Shown: positions 1-29,480, counted from the stretch's first letter. The stretch is DNA of 64,000 bases from Beaufortia kweichowensis (GCA_019155185.1 CM032802.1:127001-191000), one strand, 5' to 3'. The notes: generated from the sequence alone by a model not told the origin. Made by a program: numbers and translations.

Positions 1-1
1 C

Positions 2-2654
2 AAGCGCGCTCAGGAGGAAAACAGAGAGAGAGAAGAGAAAGAGCAGAAAGAGACGACGGAGAGATGTCAGAGAGAAGAGAACGAGAGGAAAGAGAAGGAA
101 AAACAGCAGGAGAGAAAGAAACTGGAGAGACAGACGGCAGAAGAGGAGGATCAGGTGGAAACGGAACGAGACGAGAAGGTCAGAAAGGCGCAGGACGTCC
201 CGCTGGACGCTCAGATGAAGAGCATGTCACTAGATTCACCCATGCCGGTCAGCGCTGTGAGCGACGTGAAGGTCAGTGACATCATCACCACACATCCTAG
301 CAGCAGCACAAGTTACAGAGTATCTCATGCTTACGGTGACGTCTGGTTTTGTAATAGGACAGTGTGTTTTTAGGGTCATATATAATCTTCAGCACAGTGA
401 GCATCTTTTAGATTTGCATTCAAGCAGCATGTAAAGTGTGTTTGTGTGTTACAGAGAGAACCTCTGACGCGAGCACGCAGCGAGGAGATGGGCCGGACCG
501 TACCCGGGCTGCCGGACGGCTGGATGAAGGTAAGAGGATACGGCAGGAGTAATCTGTTATGTCATCGGTGTGTCGTTTCTCACGTCGAGTCGTTTGTGTG
601 TGTGCAGTTTCTTGACACGGTGACGGGCACCTACAGATACTACCACTCTCCCACCAACCGGGTTCATCTCTATCCTCCAGAGGTGAACACGCCTCAGATA
701 CCGGCCAGCACACCCCCCGCGCCCAAACCTAAGCCGTCTCGACCCGACCCGACGGACAAAGAGAAAGAGAGGGAGCAGTCCAAGCTGAAGCGATCGTACT
801 CGTCTCCTGATATCAGTCAGGAGCTGAACGCGGAGACCAACAGAAAACCTGCAACCGTCCCTCTAATAAACAGAGAAAACAAGTACGTACGCTCACGCTT
901 ACTTGCGCCTTCACGGCTCTTCTGAATTAATGCATTTGTTCCCCGCAGGCCTCAGACCGCCGCCACCTTTAAGCTGGAGATCGCTCGTCCGTCTGCGGCA
1001 AAGATCCGGAACCTGAACCCGGTGTTTGGGGGTCAGGGGCCTTTAATAACAGGCCTTCGTAACCTCGGCAACACTTGCTACATGAACTCTATCCTTCAGT
1101 GCCTGTGTAACACAGTCGCCATGGCAGATTATTTCAACAGAAACATCTATCAGGAAGACATTAACCGGTACGAATAGTCACTGACGTAACGCGCGGCTGT
1201 ACGTCACCGTCAGATCCGCTGATGCAGTGTTTGTGTTTGGCAGGGCTAACATTCTGGGTCATAAAGGGGAGGTGGCCGAGGAGTTCAGCGTGGTCATGAA
1301 GGCTCTGTGGTCGGGACAGTACAAATGCATCAGTCCTCAAGATTTCAAAGGCACCATCTGTAAAATCAACAACCGCTTTTCCAGCTACGAGCATCAGGAT
1401 TCGCAGGAACTGCTCCTGTTCCTCATGGACGGGCTGCACGAGGATCTCAATAAGGTAGGACACGGTCATTTGCTTGGATGTCAAACATCACACGTAGTGT
1501 CTGAACAAAAGTATGTCCTTGTAGAAATCTTTGTTTAAGATCCTGACACTGAATGTGTCTTTCCCAGGCGGATAAACGCAGGGGTTATAAGGAAGAGGAT
1601 ATCGATCATCTGGATGATGTGAGCGCTGCAGAGTTGGCCTGGTCCAAACACAAGCTGTTGAATGAGTCCATCATCGTGACTCTGTTTCAGGGTCAGTTTA
1701 AATCAACAGTTCAGTGCATGAGCTGTCAGCACAAGTCCCGCACCTTCGAGACCTTCATGTACCTGACGTTGGAGATGATGCCCAGCAGCAAGTGCTCTCT
1801 ACAGGTCTCACACACACACGTCATCATCTGAGCACAAATCCAAGTCTTGGATGCTCACTTATCAGCGTTGTTGTGTGTGTGTTTTTGTACAGGATTGTTT
1901 AAAGCTGTTCTCTAAAGAGGAGCAATTGACTGACAGCAACCGTTTCTACTGTCGACACTGTAAAACACACAGAGACGCCATTAAGAAAATGCAGATCTGG
2001 AAAGTTCCTCCGATTCTACTTGTGCACTTGAAACGGTGTGTAAAATCTTCACTTTCTTACATGTAGGTTACAATGTATTTGCCAATGCATTATATGCTAT
2101 ATGTGTGTGTGTGATGCCTGGGATCAACCCATGACCTTGACATTGCTAACAATATACTCTTACCAACTGAGCTATAGGAAAGTTGTAGTTCAAACATTAA
2201 GAAAACTTTATTACTTTAGGGGTTTCATATCTCAAACAAATGCAACTTCAAAAGCAGAACGCGTGTCTTTTGTGTTTGAAGGTTTAAATATGACGGCCGG
2301 TGGCGTGAAAAGCTCCAGACGTTGGTGGATTTCCCGCTGGATAATCTGGACCTGTCGCAGTATGTCATTGGGCCCAAAAAGAACCTGAAGAAATACAACC
2401 TATACGCTGTGTCTGTGAGTACACAAATGCACAACACGCATGTAATCGTGTGTTTCTTTCAGACTGTTGTGTAAGTGTGTTCTTCTGATGATCAGAATCA
2501 TTACGGCGGTATGGACGGAGGTCATTACACTGCGTACTGTAAGAACCCCATCAAGCAGCGCTGGTTCAAGTTTGATGATCATGAGGTGTCTGATATCTCT
2601 GCCTCGTCCGTTCGCTCTGCGGCCGCCTACATCTTCTTCTACTCGTCTTTATGA
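2..2654 (+). CDS. usp8: Ubiquitin carboxyl-terminal hydrolase 8, 3' part (5' end outside window)
   Basis: USP8 removes ubiquitin from endosomal cargo such as EGFR and stabilises the ESCRT-0 complex. Nine exons are readable: 2-271, 455-529, 608-882, 949-1167, 1244-1454, 1568-1804, 1893-2035, 2282-2414, 2496-2654. They join in frame to 573 codons plus a stop. The order is: a Glu/Lys/Arg-rich coiled region; a WW-like segment (GLPDGWMK, then YRYYHSPTNRVHLYPPE); a 14-3-3 motif RSYSSP at 791-808; the Cys box NLGNTCYMNSILQCL; zinc-type CxxC pairs (CMSC, CRHC); and the His box GGMDGGHYTAYCKN followed by WFKFDDHEVSDIS. The protein ends YIFFYSSL, shorter than human USP8 by a short tail (from memory). 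The MIT and rhodanese-like domains must lie upstream. AATAAA at 3686-3691 is a plausible poly(A) signal. Identity is certain; exact exon ends are very likely. Confidence 0.96.
2118..2180 (-). repeat. tRNA-derived SINE head, truncated
   Basis: On the minus strand this reads as a tRNA-like promoter: an A-box TAGCTCAGTTGG and a B-box-like GGTTGATCCC about 35 bases apart. It lies in the USP8 intron before the exon at 2282. No full tail is visible. The same family occurs nearly complete at 23.55-23.79 kb. Confidence 0.7.
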
Positions 2655-2731
2655 AGAACAGCCGCAGGTTAACCGGAGGTGACCCATGAACACTTGAGAT
2701 GGTAGAACTTGAACCCTTACATGAGGGCTGG

Positions 2732-2914
<183 letters not shown>

Positions 2915-4322
2915 CTGTAGCAGGGGTCTGACACAGAAGCTCAGGTCTCGTCAATCTGCTTCCTCTACGCTCACGATAGCACTAACGTCACGTTGACAGA
3001 CTTTTCGGGGAGATTCTAAATCTATACATACACACTATAACCCAAACGGCTCATTAGACGTGCAATTACCACTTAGGTAGATGTTTTTATTTATTTATAT
3101 AGTGACCAAATATTCGCAGTATGCAGTACATGTCTCTGGTCTATTGTCAGAACCAAAAAACACTTGATAAAAAATCAATGAAACCACCAGATCATCTTCA
3201 TGTAAGTCCTCTCAAATGAACCCGGTACCCTCGACACATGCGGTAGAGCGGACCTTTGAGTCTTAGAACAGGAAGTGTATCAGCTTTGCTGTTGACATCA
3301 TTCAGTGCAATAACTCTCATGAGACTGTGATGAAAGAGTGAAAACTACTTAAACAGTAAGAGTAAAAAATGAAAACCATTAGCTGTAGAAATCAAACACC
3401 TTGTGTTTATAATATATTTCAGATTGAGTTTTTTCTCTCTCCCTGTACTAATCTTACTCTGAATTAAAGCTGCTTTATATTGATTGTGTAGTTAACACGA
3501 CCAAACGGGCATCACACATCACCATGGAAACAAACATCTCATCATATCCATGAACATGACCTCTCACCTGTGGCATGACCTTTGGCATGAGCTTCTCTCA
3601 TCTGCTTTCTTACATTATTATGCTCATTATTGAAATCCACGTATTAGCATATAAACCCCTAAATCTATTGCAAATGTACTGCTTCAATAAAAAACACAAA
3701 CACATGTGTGTGTGTGTGTGTGTGTATTGAGTCTTCTGTATGTTGTGTAAGAACACAAACATCTCGTCTGATAAACACTCAATGAGCTTCTGTTATCTGA
3801 TCATCTTAATCAGCCTTTTCACACATTATTATAATAAAACGTGACACTATCAGTTTTACAATGTCGTTTTATCATCAGTATTAAAATATCACTCATCTTA
3901 TTTATGATGTCAGTTGTGATTTATTAGATATGTGGAACTATTATATGATAATATAATCAGGGAAAATCTCAATAGAAGATCATATACACGCAGTCAAGAG
4001 ATGAACAAACACATTTACAAAAATACTCATCCGTGTCAGTTCACCGTTCACGCGCATTTACACGTGACGTGTATGAGTTTTTATTAAAGCTGCGAAGCCT
4101 TTAACATATTTCTGTGTCTTTAATAATATTCTTTATGTTAACAAAGTGTGTCGTGTTAAAGACACAATAGAGATTAAAGAGATCGATTGTTTGTGTGTAA
4201 TGTCGGTGTTTTTGAGAACTAGATTTCACTCACTGGTATGAATGTAGTTTTAGTGTCGTCATGATGATCTGATGAGTTTCATCACGTGTGTCTAAATCAA
4301 CACACGCGTCACATTAAACACA

Positions 4323-4472
4323 CAGGGATGTGTGTGCGTGTGTGCGCGCGCGTGTGTTTGTGTGAGTGTGTGCGCGCGCGCGTGTGTTTGTGTGTCTGTG
4401 TGAGTGTGTGTGAGTTTGTGTGTGTTTGTGTGAGTGTGTGTTTGTGTGAGTGTGTGAGTGTGTGTGTGTGCA
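4323..4472. repeat. Complex TG/TGTTTG microsatellite
   Basis: TG-rich tract with repeated GTGTGTTTGTGTGAG-type units and two CGCGCG islands (Z-DNA-prone alternation). Frames through it code only for Cys-Val or Thr-His repeats. Confidence 0.93.
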
Positions 4473-4496
4473 CATATATGACAGTAAATCTGCATT

Positions 4497-4566
4497 CAGT
4501 GTTTCTCAACCCAGTCCAACAGTGTGTTCGATCTCTCCTTATATGAAACACCTGATTCAGCTGAAA
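4497..4566. mobile_element. Single end of a hAT-like MITE
   Basis: Begins CAGTGTTTCTCAACCC and contains TATATGAAACACCTGATTCAGC. Both blocks match the right half (reverse complement) of the complete element at 24466-24624. No second terminus is seen here, so this is a decayed or truncated copy. Confidence 0.65.
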
Positions 4567-4649
4567 ATGTGAAATAATAGGATCATAAAAACATGTGAGT
4601 CTATACATCTATATAATCACAAAGATGGTAAGAGTAAAACACAAGCGTC

Positions 4650-5255
4650 TCTCAGATCATTTTAAATATTTTATTGTTTAAATGTACAGTAGAAAATGTT
4701 TACAGATCCATATCTCCAGCATCAAATATTGTCATGTTTCAGCTGATTTAATGATGTCAGACAGACAGTAATAGACAAGAGTAGCGCTGTAACATTATAA
4801 AGTTGTGTTTGGATTGTGTTCAGCACAATGAAATCACACATACTGTCATTTGCATTGCAATCTGCCCATTATTTGTCGTTTTCTGTACATCCAAACATAT
4901 TCTGTCGCCATTCAGCTCTGTACAAAATCTGATATGAACAAAACCAGTAAGTGACTGACATTGCACTTGAAAATGCTATTATTTTACACAAGGCATTGTT
5001 TGTAATTTAGAATAAATACTTTATTTTATACATTGATATATTGTACCAGTTATTAACCACTTTATAATTTCATTTGGCCATAAAAACTTTAAAAAATACT
5101 CTTAAAAGATGATAATCCCCATTATACATGTGACTTAATAAAACATTATTTAATTGCATCTGTCCGTTTGTTCAGAAGCAACACATTCTCAATGTAACGT
5201 CATATAAAAACACACAAACACACACAGTGTTTCTCTTGCGTGTACGTGCGGAAGC
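4650..5255 (-). other. trpm7: TRPM7 3' UTR
   Basis: AT-rich sequence between the TRPM7 stop codon (5256-5258) and a minus-strand AATAAA at 4670-4675. No open frame of interest. The exact cleavage site is inferred. Confidence 0.65.
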
Positions 5256-22683
<17,428 letters not shown>

Positions 22684-23554
22684 TCTCTTCAGCGTTCAGA
22701 CTGAGGACGAGCTGATCCGGATCTTCTAGCCATCTATCGGCGCGGTGCTGCTCGGGAAGCCTCAGAAGGGAAGCCCGGGGACGGCGGTAAGAGTCGTGTG
22801 CGTCCGCTGCGGCTCCAGCGGAAGGTGGATTTTTCATAATTGTGCGACTCCGGACTGACGCGGAGTGACGGAGTCCGCTCGAGACCGCCCACCCGCTGCG
22901 CGTCACATGAGCGGGGCGGGGCCTCCCGCTGGGCGTCACGTGAGAGGGGCGGAGCCTCCCGCGGCGCGTTCACGGCTTAGCTGAGCAAAATAATTAAAAG
23001 TAGATGAAACTCTTTGATCGTTCTGCACATTCTTGCTTTGTCCAGATGATATTTTAAAGAATGTTGACTTCCTTTGTATAAACACAAACATAAATAATGA
23101 CAAAATGTTTGAGTTGTTTTTAGTGATCAAACAATCTCTTTAAACTGATCCATATAAGGGCTCTATAGAGCTCATGTGTCCTTACCCAGTATTTATACGG
23201 TTGTTTTTTTCTTTGTTTATATATATTCAAGGTGTTTTTTGTCAATATTCATTTCACTGATGCCCGTTTGTGTGTGATTTTCAATAAAGAGAGTAAAACC
23301 AGATAAATGAACAGAGTTATAAGCGTGTGACCAGACGAGGACTGTGTTATTAGAATCAGAAAGAGCTTTATGGATAAGGGTGTAATTTAAGGTAAGTTCA
23401 TTTACTGTACAGAAACCCCAACACTAAAACCCTTATCATTTACAACCTAAGACTACATTTATAAATAATTCATTATATCAAAGAGCACTACTTTTATAAT
23501 ATAATCCGACAGCTAATCTTTACCATAATCACAACAATTCTGGAAAAGGTAAAA

Positions 23555-23790
23555 CATTTGCATTTAGGCATTTGGCAAATGCTTTTATATAGATGGCTTC
23601 AATTTCAACAAAAAACAAATGATAATACCTGGCCAGACTAATAAACAAACACCAAGCAGAAGTTAACTTTAGGCCAGGCGTGTGTCCCATGAAAGCGTCT
23701 ATACTATACATTATGAGTCTGTACATTCCCTGGGATGGAATCCATGACCCTGGTGTTGCTAGCACCACACTGAGCTACAGAAACAACATT
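23555..23790 (-). mobile_element. tRNA-derived SINE, near complete
   Basis: On the minus strand it starts with a tRNA-like head: GTAGCTCAGTGTGGTGCTAGC (A-box like), then GGGTCATGGATTCC (B-box like). A unique body follows. It ends in TAAAAGCATTTGCCAAATGCC, the teleost 3' tail. Length is about 235 bases. Open frames inside it are not genes. Confidence 0.75.
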
Positions 23791-23956
23791 TGTTGCTTTA
23801 TGGTGTCTATAGAACTAAAAGCTTTTCCATCAAACTGATTAGACGGCTTTCATGATAAGAAACTACTATGACATTTTGACATTGCGATGGGTTGTTATAA
23901 AGGACACACAAACATGTGTGACACTACAGATGACATTAAATTGTCTCCTAATGTTT

Positions 23957-24004
23957 GTAAGTCGCTTTGGATAAAAGCGTCAGCTAAATGCCTAAATGTA
24001 AATG
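23957..24004 (+). repeat. SINE/LINE 3' tail fragment
   Basis: Contains AAGTCGCTTTGGATAAAAGC, then GTCAGCTAAATGCCTAAATG, the widely shared teleost retroelement tail. No head is seen next to it. Confidence 0.75.
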
Positions 24005-24284
24005 TCTAACCCAGACGCCGACATCCTCATCAGTCCCTTCTACAGAAATACTCAGATTTGTTTTCATTTCATCATTTATTACAATCATATCAAGTATTAC
24101 AGGGAAAAGTAAGTTGGAGTATGTACTGTTATATTAGGAAATATTTTAAACATGACAGTATAAAATTGAGTAAAAAAAATATAAGAAAACAGCCTGTTGA
24201 TTTAATGATTTAAGATGGCCCTTTAAAGATTCATTTTGGTCAGTTTAATGGTTTAGTTAAATGTGTCTGACAGTTTCACAAGCG

Positions 24285-27200
24285 TTAACAGATTTCCTTC
24301 TGTTCTGTGTTAATAGAAGTTCCACCGGCGTATTCTACATCCCCATCTAAACAGACAGACAGAGACAGCTGTTACTCAACAATCACTTCACACATATCAT
24401 TATATCCGCTCTGGATTCATGTAACGTGTGTGTCTGTGTAAGAGAAGAAACACATTGATATACTGCAGTGTTTCTCAACCCAGTCCTCAGTTTTAGATGA
24501 GACACCTGATGCAGCTCATCAGCTTGTTCATCAGGGAGACTTTTACTACATTCTGGGAGGAAGCTGATGAGCTGAATCAGGTGTTTCATATAGGAAAAGA
24601 TCAGGGTTGGGTTGAGAAACACTGATCTACTGGATCCTACACACAGATCTCTCTCACCACACTGTGGTGTACATGTGAACTGCAGGACATGAAGAATGAA
24701 AGCTCAAACCTGATAGTAAAGGCTTCCTGGACTCATCCAGAACCTATTGGAGATATAGTAATAGAGTAGATAGAGTAAGTCATATAGTACATCATACACA
24801 TTACATCTGTGTGTGTCACTTTCATAGTATCACACACATACACACATGATAACGCTGTAAAGTATTTCTTTTCTGTCTATGTCAGCAGTTTGATAGCTGC
24901 ACTCAGTTACACTTCACCTTATTGTCATCCCCGTCTAATTGTAAACCAGTTTAACATAAACATACATTGATTATATCATAACTAATAAAAATCAGACCCA
25001 ATCTAAATTCAGTCAAAATCACAAAATCATGCTTAGCACTAACACAATTATTAATGAATTATATCACAACAAACCCAGTTCAGACCTACACAGCTTCAAA
25101 TTTTAGTAACTTTCAACACCTAAATAAATTAAATGAAAAACATTTTATCAAATGACTGATTGCAGTAAACGTCCCTCCAAGTGAGTCTGGGTTCTGCCAA
25201 GGTTTGTTTCTCCATATATTCTCCAAATATATATATATATATATATACATACACAAATACATATTTACATGTATATTTGCTGATATTAGATTTATTAAAT
25301 TAGTTTAAGGTTCTGTAAATCCTGTTACTATTTGGCCTTAATATTTTCAATATCTTTCTGTTTGCACTATATCCTTTTGTTTTCTCTGTAAAGCTGTTTT
25401 ACAATGTAAAAGCGCTACACAAATAAACCTGAACATGTGAATTCTGGAACACATTAACTTTAAAATACCTTGGAAACTGAAGAACTGTTATTATTCAGAC
25501 AATAAGATGTGTGTCAATAAATGTAAATGGCTGCAGCAGCTCTCTAGCCCTGTTTACACCTGCTATTAAGGTGCGTTTTGGTCAATCGGATCAAAAGTGG
25601 ACAATGCTAAATACAGGTGTAAATGGAGTGTAAAATGTTTTGAGCTTGTCCACTTTTGACCACTTCCAGAAATAGTCAAAAACGCATTCGACTGGATTTG
25701 CTTTTAACGTTCTAATGTAAATGGCGTGTGCTTAATTCAACCATTAGATCAAAAGATCTGAAAAAGAAATCAGGACAGAAGTGGTCGAAAGTGGATGAAA
25801 GAAACAGATTTAAACACCAGGTGTAAACGGGTATGTATCTCTCTTATCCACTTGTGATCCGATCGACCAAAACTTCTTAATCTTAATACCAGATGTAAAC
25901 AGGGCCTCTGTTATCCATTCAAAGCCACAATTTAAACATGGATCAAAGAATCAAAACAACTCACTTGATAGGTGGTACCAGCCCAGAACTGCCTGAACTC
26001 CTTTCGGACGGAGGCGAGAATAGAGCTGGTGAGAAGAGTGCAGGGAACCAGATAGAGTAACGCCGGCTGACCCATCTTAGATACCAACATCACAGCAAAC
26101 GTCACGGCTAGACCTACACAGTATGCTACACACACACAACAACAAACCATCCACATGTGAGCTTGACTTCAGGAAGCACGACTGTGAAGCGCAGATTCAG
26201 CTTTTACATATATACGCTCATACCGACAACACATGAGATGAAGTAGATTCTGCTGGAGTTACCCATCCACACATCAAACCTGTGACAGTACGCAACCAGC
26301 AAACCTGCAGACAAAAGACAACAAACAACACGCACCTGAACCCAAATGGACCTAACAAACTGTTTAAGGTTTACATCAGGGGTGTTCAGGCGGTTGGAGC
26401 TAAACTCTACAGGACTGAGTTGGGACACCCCTGGTTTATATTGAGTTCAGACAGATCATGATAAATGTTTCATGTTAAACACTGAAATTCTCACCTGGTA
26501 CGATGATGTCACCATAGCCCAATATGGAAAACTGAGTCATACACAGATTCTGAGCCAATCCAAAGAACTGTGGGATACGCATTACTACTGGCAACTGAAA
26601 AACACACACGTTAATGTTCTCTACATGCTATTTACAGCACACGTACATACATGATGTGTAAACATCTGATGTTCCCGAACACTCAATAAAACTCAATCTG
26701 TCTGTTTAATGCAGACCTTTACATCAGTCCACCAAACAGGAAAAAACAGGAATAGCACTTAAACATGTAGTGTTTCTATTCTGACAGAATATCTAATATT
26801 TCAAAGAAACTTTATAGAACCATCAAACAGTCGTGATAGAAATATGCAAAATATGAAGCTACTTACTTTCTCATTGGATGAGGAGGGGTCGGCCGGAACC
26901 TCCACCACTCCACCGGACTAAAACCAGAACCAATGGTCATATCACACACACACAAACACAAACAGATGACACGATGTAAAGACGCTCACCCTTCCTCCAC
27001 CTGCATCGGGACCCAGAGCCACCTGCACCATAATGCTCTCTCCATTCTGAAATCACACACACACACGATCAGCGTAACTGCAGACGCTCGGCACTGTCAG
27101 GTGTTGGGTGAAATACTCACAGGTGTGAGGAAAGGTGTGATGAAGACAAAGAAGACATCATACAGGAGCAGCAAACTCAGCAGAATCACACAGATCTACA

Positions 27201-29326
27201 GAAAACACATAAATACACATCAAACCAGCGGCCGCAGCAATGCATCACTGCGTTCATGAGTGAAAACATGCGGCACCTTAAAGTTCGACAGGGTGATGGT
27301 TTTCAGAAAGTTCAGACAGAAAGCCACGCCCAACAGATCCTGAAGAATCCAGATCCACCTGCAGACAGAGATTTTGACAGTATATAAATATTTCTTTACG
27401 TCATTGTCTTTATTTCTTCAACAGCGCACAAGGTGAGGTGTGTGTGTGTGTGACCTGTCATCATTACGGTAAACTCCCCAGATCACAGACAGCGTAATAC
27501 AGACGGCAGTGAGCAGCAGCGAGCGAACAGACACGGTTTTCCCACTGCAAGACAAACTGGAAAAATGACACACAATCAATAATCAAAGCCAGTATGAATC
27601 AGCACTGATATTATTAACCACATTTCTTATTTTCTTATGTACCTTTTCATTTCTTCAAAAAAAAACAACAACCTTAAACCGAAACTAAAACTAAAATTCA
27701 CTTTCAAAAGCATGGCCTCAGATGGCCTCGGAGTCTTTAAAAGAGAAAAACATGTCTAATTGAGCATGTGGATGTGTTCACCTGAATGTTCCACATCCCA
27801 CAGCCGTCATCAGTGAATCCAGACAGTTAAAGAGCGCGGTCGCTGACGCCAGGCAGAAGATGACGATTATCACATAGACTACGAGACAAAAGAAGACTTG
27901 ACAGTGACTTTCCTCAGAACGTCTTGAAGACGATTGGTGCTGCTCAAAGACTCACCCAGATATCTGTAGAAGAAATACATCAGCACCAGCATCACGCACA
28001 TCATAGCCACAAACAGAAGAACTTTCAGAGGCGAGTAGAGAGCGAGCTCGCTGCCGTCGGCCAGTCCGTCATCCGTGTCCGCCGAGGAGCCCGCCGTCTG
28101 CTTCCACCTGCGCATACGCATGCAGACGTGTGAGATGCATGGTGAATGACTTGAGAGTGGTTAAATGATGTGACCTTTGACCCGTCTTACTGACTTCTCT
28201 GCCGCTCCGCTCCAGAACCCCCCCATGGCCACCGTAAACACGGCGATCGCTAAGAGAAGGATAATGCTGGCGTCAAACTGTGGAGCAGGTGGAGCGTATA
28301 ACTTCACCTCCATTCCATCTGGAAACACCTGAGAGCAGAGATTCATCATTAACACACGACACAACGGACACCCTTCACAACATCAACATCATTTGTGTGT
28401 CTGTCACTGTTCTTCTTGTGTAAGATAAGAAAAGTAAAGATGTGCGTTGAGTGGTTTATCATAATCACGCTGGGAAACGTGTGTTAAATCAACGGTTTCA
28501 GCTTCTGTCATGAGGTGTGTATGTCATTCACCTGCAGGGCATCCGTCACGTCTCGATACCTGACCAGCGCTAGAGGAATCCTCACTTTGCTGTACTCGGT
28601 GTCATTTGCAGAAGGCGTCACCTGGAATAAACAAACACAGTGGAAATAAGGAGTTCACACAGATGATCCGGGTGAATTCTTTCCTTCATACAAGCTGCTA
28701 TGGTTGAGAGCCAGGGTTAGTCATTAAAAACTAACTTTAAGATTTATATCCTAAAAATAAGTTTAGATAAAGTGCTACAGACTCCTGAATGGGTTTGTGC
28801 TGGTGGCTCTTACCAGATTATCAGTGCTGGCGATCAGCAGCACAGATGCACCTAAACTCTGAGCGACCTGTGCTTTCTGACTGAAGGGACAGACTCCTCT
28901 CATGACCGCCACAGCTCGACCCCGCAGAGAGCCCGGAGGACCCGCATCACACATCAGACTGGAGGTCAAGTTCATCAGCGGGTACGAATGCTGCACACAC
29001 ACACACAGTATGACTGAATGACTGTCTTGTCAACTGAAACGCATTTCATTAGGGTTTGATTGCTTGTGCTCACAGCATCACTGAGTGTTCGTGAGATGTT
29101 ACTCCAGGACGAGTTGAACACCAGACAGTATTCTCTCACTGTAGATCCATTAAACACGTGCAGAATCCCCTCCTGACCAACAACCTGGACATCAACACAC
29201 AAATAAACACACGCAGTTCATGGTCCTTACACAACATTCGTGTCGCTTTACAGAAGTGAAACCACTTCTTACCTGAGAGCAACACAACATCAGCGACACA
29301 ACAGCTATCAACACAAATCCTGCCAT
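24285..29326 (-). CDS. sppl2a: Signal peptide peptidase-like 2A (intramembrane aspartyl protease)
   Basis: SPPL2A is a late-endosomal/lysosomal GxGD protease that cuts type II membrane stubs such as CD74 and TNF. About 17 exons give roughly 545 residues. The signal peptide MAGFVLIAVVSLMLCC starts at 29326. A protease-associated luminal domain follows, with N-glycosylation sequons (NGS, NSS, NLTSS). Nine predicted membrane segments carry the catalytic motifs: YD in LLLLYDVFFVF (about 27.15 kb), GYGD in ILGYGDIIVP (about 26.5 kb; most relatives have GFGD), and PAL in GQPALLYLVP (about 26.06 kb). The last exon ends INTEQKEIC at 24285. The upstream frame stays open past the ATG, but only this Met gives a signal peptide. 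TRPM7 synteny favours SPPL2A over SPPL2B. Confidence 0.93.
24466..24624. mobile_element. hAT-like MITE with target duplication, in an SPPL2A intron
   Basis: Terminal inverted repeats CAGTGTTTCTCAACCC and GGGTTGAGAAACACTG flank an internal palindrome around the CTCATCAGC/GCTGATGAG blocks. The flanking 8-mers ATATACTG and ATCTACTG match at 7 of 8 positions, the size expected for hAT. It lies between the last two exons. Non-coding, 159 bases. Confidence 0.8.
25547..25910. mobile_element. Long-TIR MITE in an SPPL2A intron
   Basis: The left end reads CCCTGTTTACACCTGCTATT and then GGTCAATCGGATC. The right end, reverse-complemented, reads CCCTGTTTACATCTGGTATT and then GGTCGATCGGATC. These form about 50-base inverted repeats around an AT-rich core. 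Target-site duplication was not resolved, so the superfamily is not assigned. Confidence 0.75.
26377..26433. mobile_element. 57-bp hAT-like micro-element
   Basis: Ends CAGGGGTGTTC and GGACACCCCTG are inverted repeats. Flanks GTTTACAT and GTTTATAT match at 7 of 8 positions. It lies in the SPPL2A intron just upstream on the transcript of the GLLVAYCHRFDVW exon, and is extremely short for its class. Confidence 0.65.
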
Positions 29327-29470
29327 TCCTCTCAAAGCTCTGATGAAAACGACACAAATCTTTTCTGTCTGTACTGGAGTTGTAATAAAACGCAATTTTA
29401 TATTCGTCGTTTCACTTCCGTCATGTTTACAGTGACAGTAACATATTTCACTTCCGCGTTCTGCCGCACA

Positions 29471-29480
29471 GTCACGTGAC
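29471..29480. promoter_or_regulatory. GTCACGTGAC palindrome upstream of SPPL2A
   Basis: A perfect 10-bp palindrome equal to the CLEAR/TFEB consensus, about 145 bases upstream of the SPPL2A ATG. TFEB-family factors drive lysosomal genes through this motif (known). Its use here is inferred from position and from SPPL2A being a lysosomal protein. Confidence 0.55.

Larger units (their letters stand above)
22981..24060. other. TRPM7-SPPL2A intergenic region
   Basis: About 1.1 kb between the TRPM7 promoter and the SPPL2A poly(A) signal (minus-strand AATAAA at 24075-24080). It contains a near-complete SINE and a separate SINE tail. No coding exon was seen. Confidence 0.7.

Noticed and set aside
23529..23768. 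Minus-strand 79-codon frame
   Set aside because: It lies inside a tRNA-derived SINE, with the A-box, B-box and tail recognisable.
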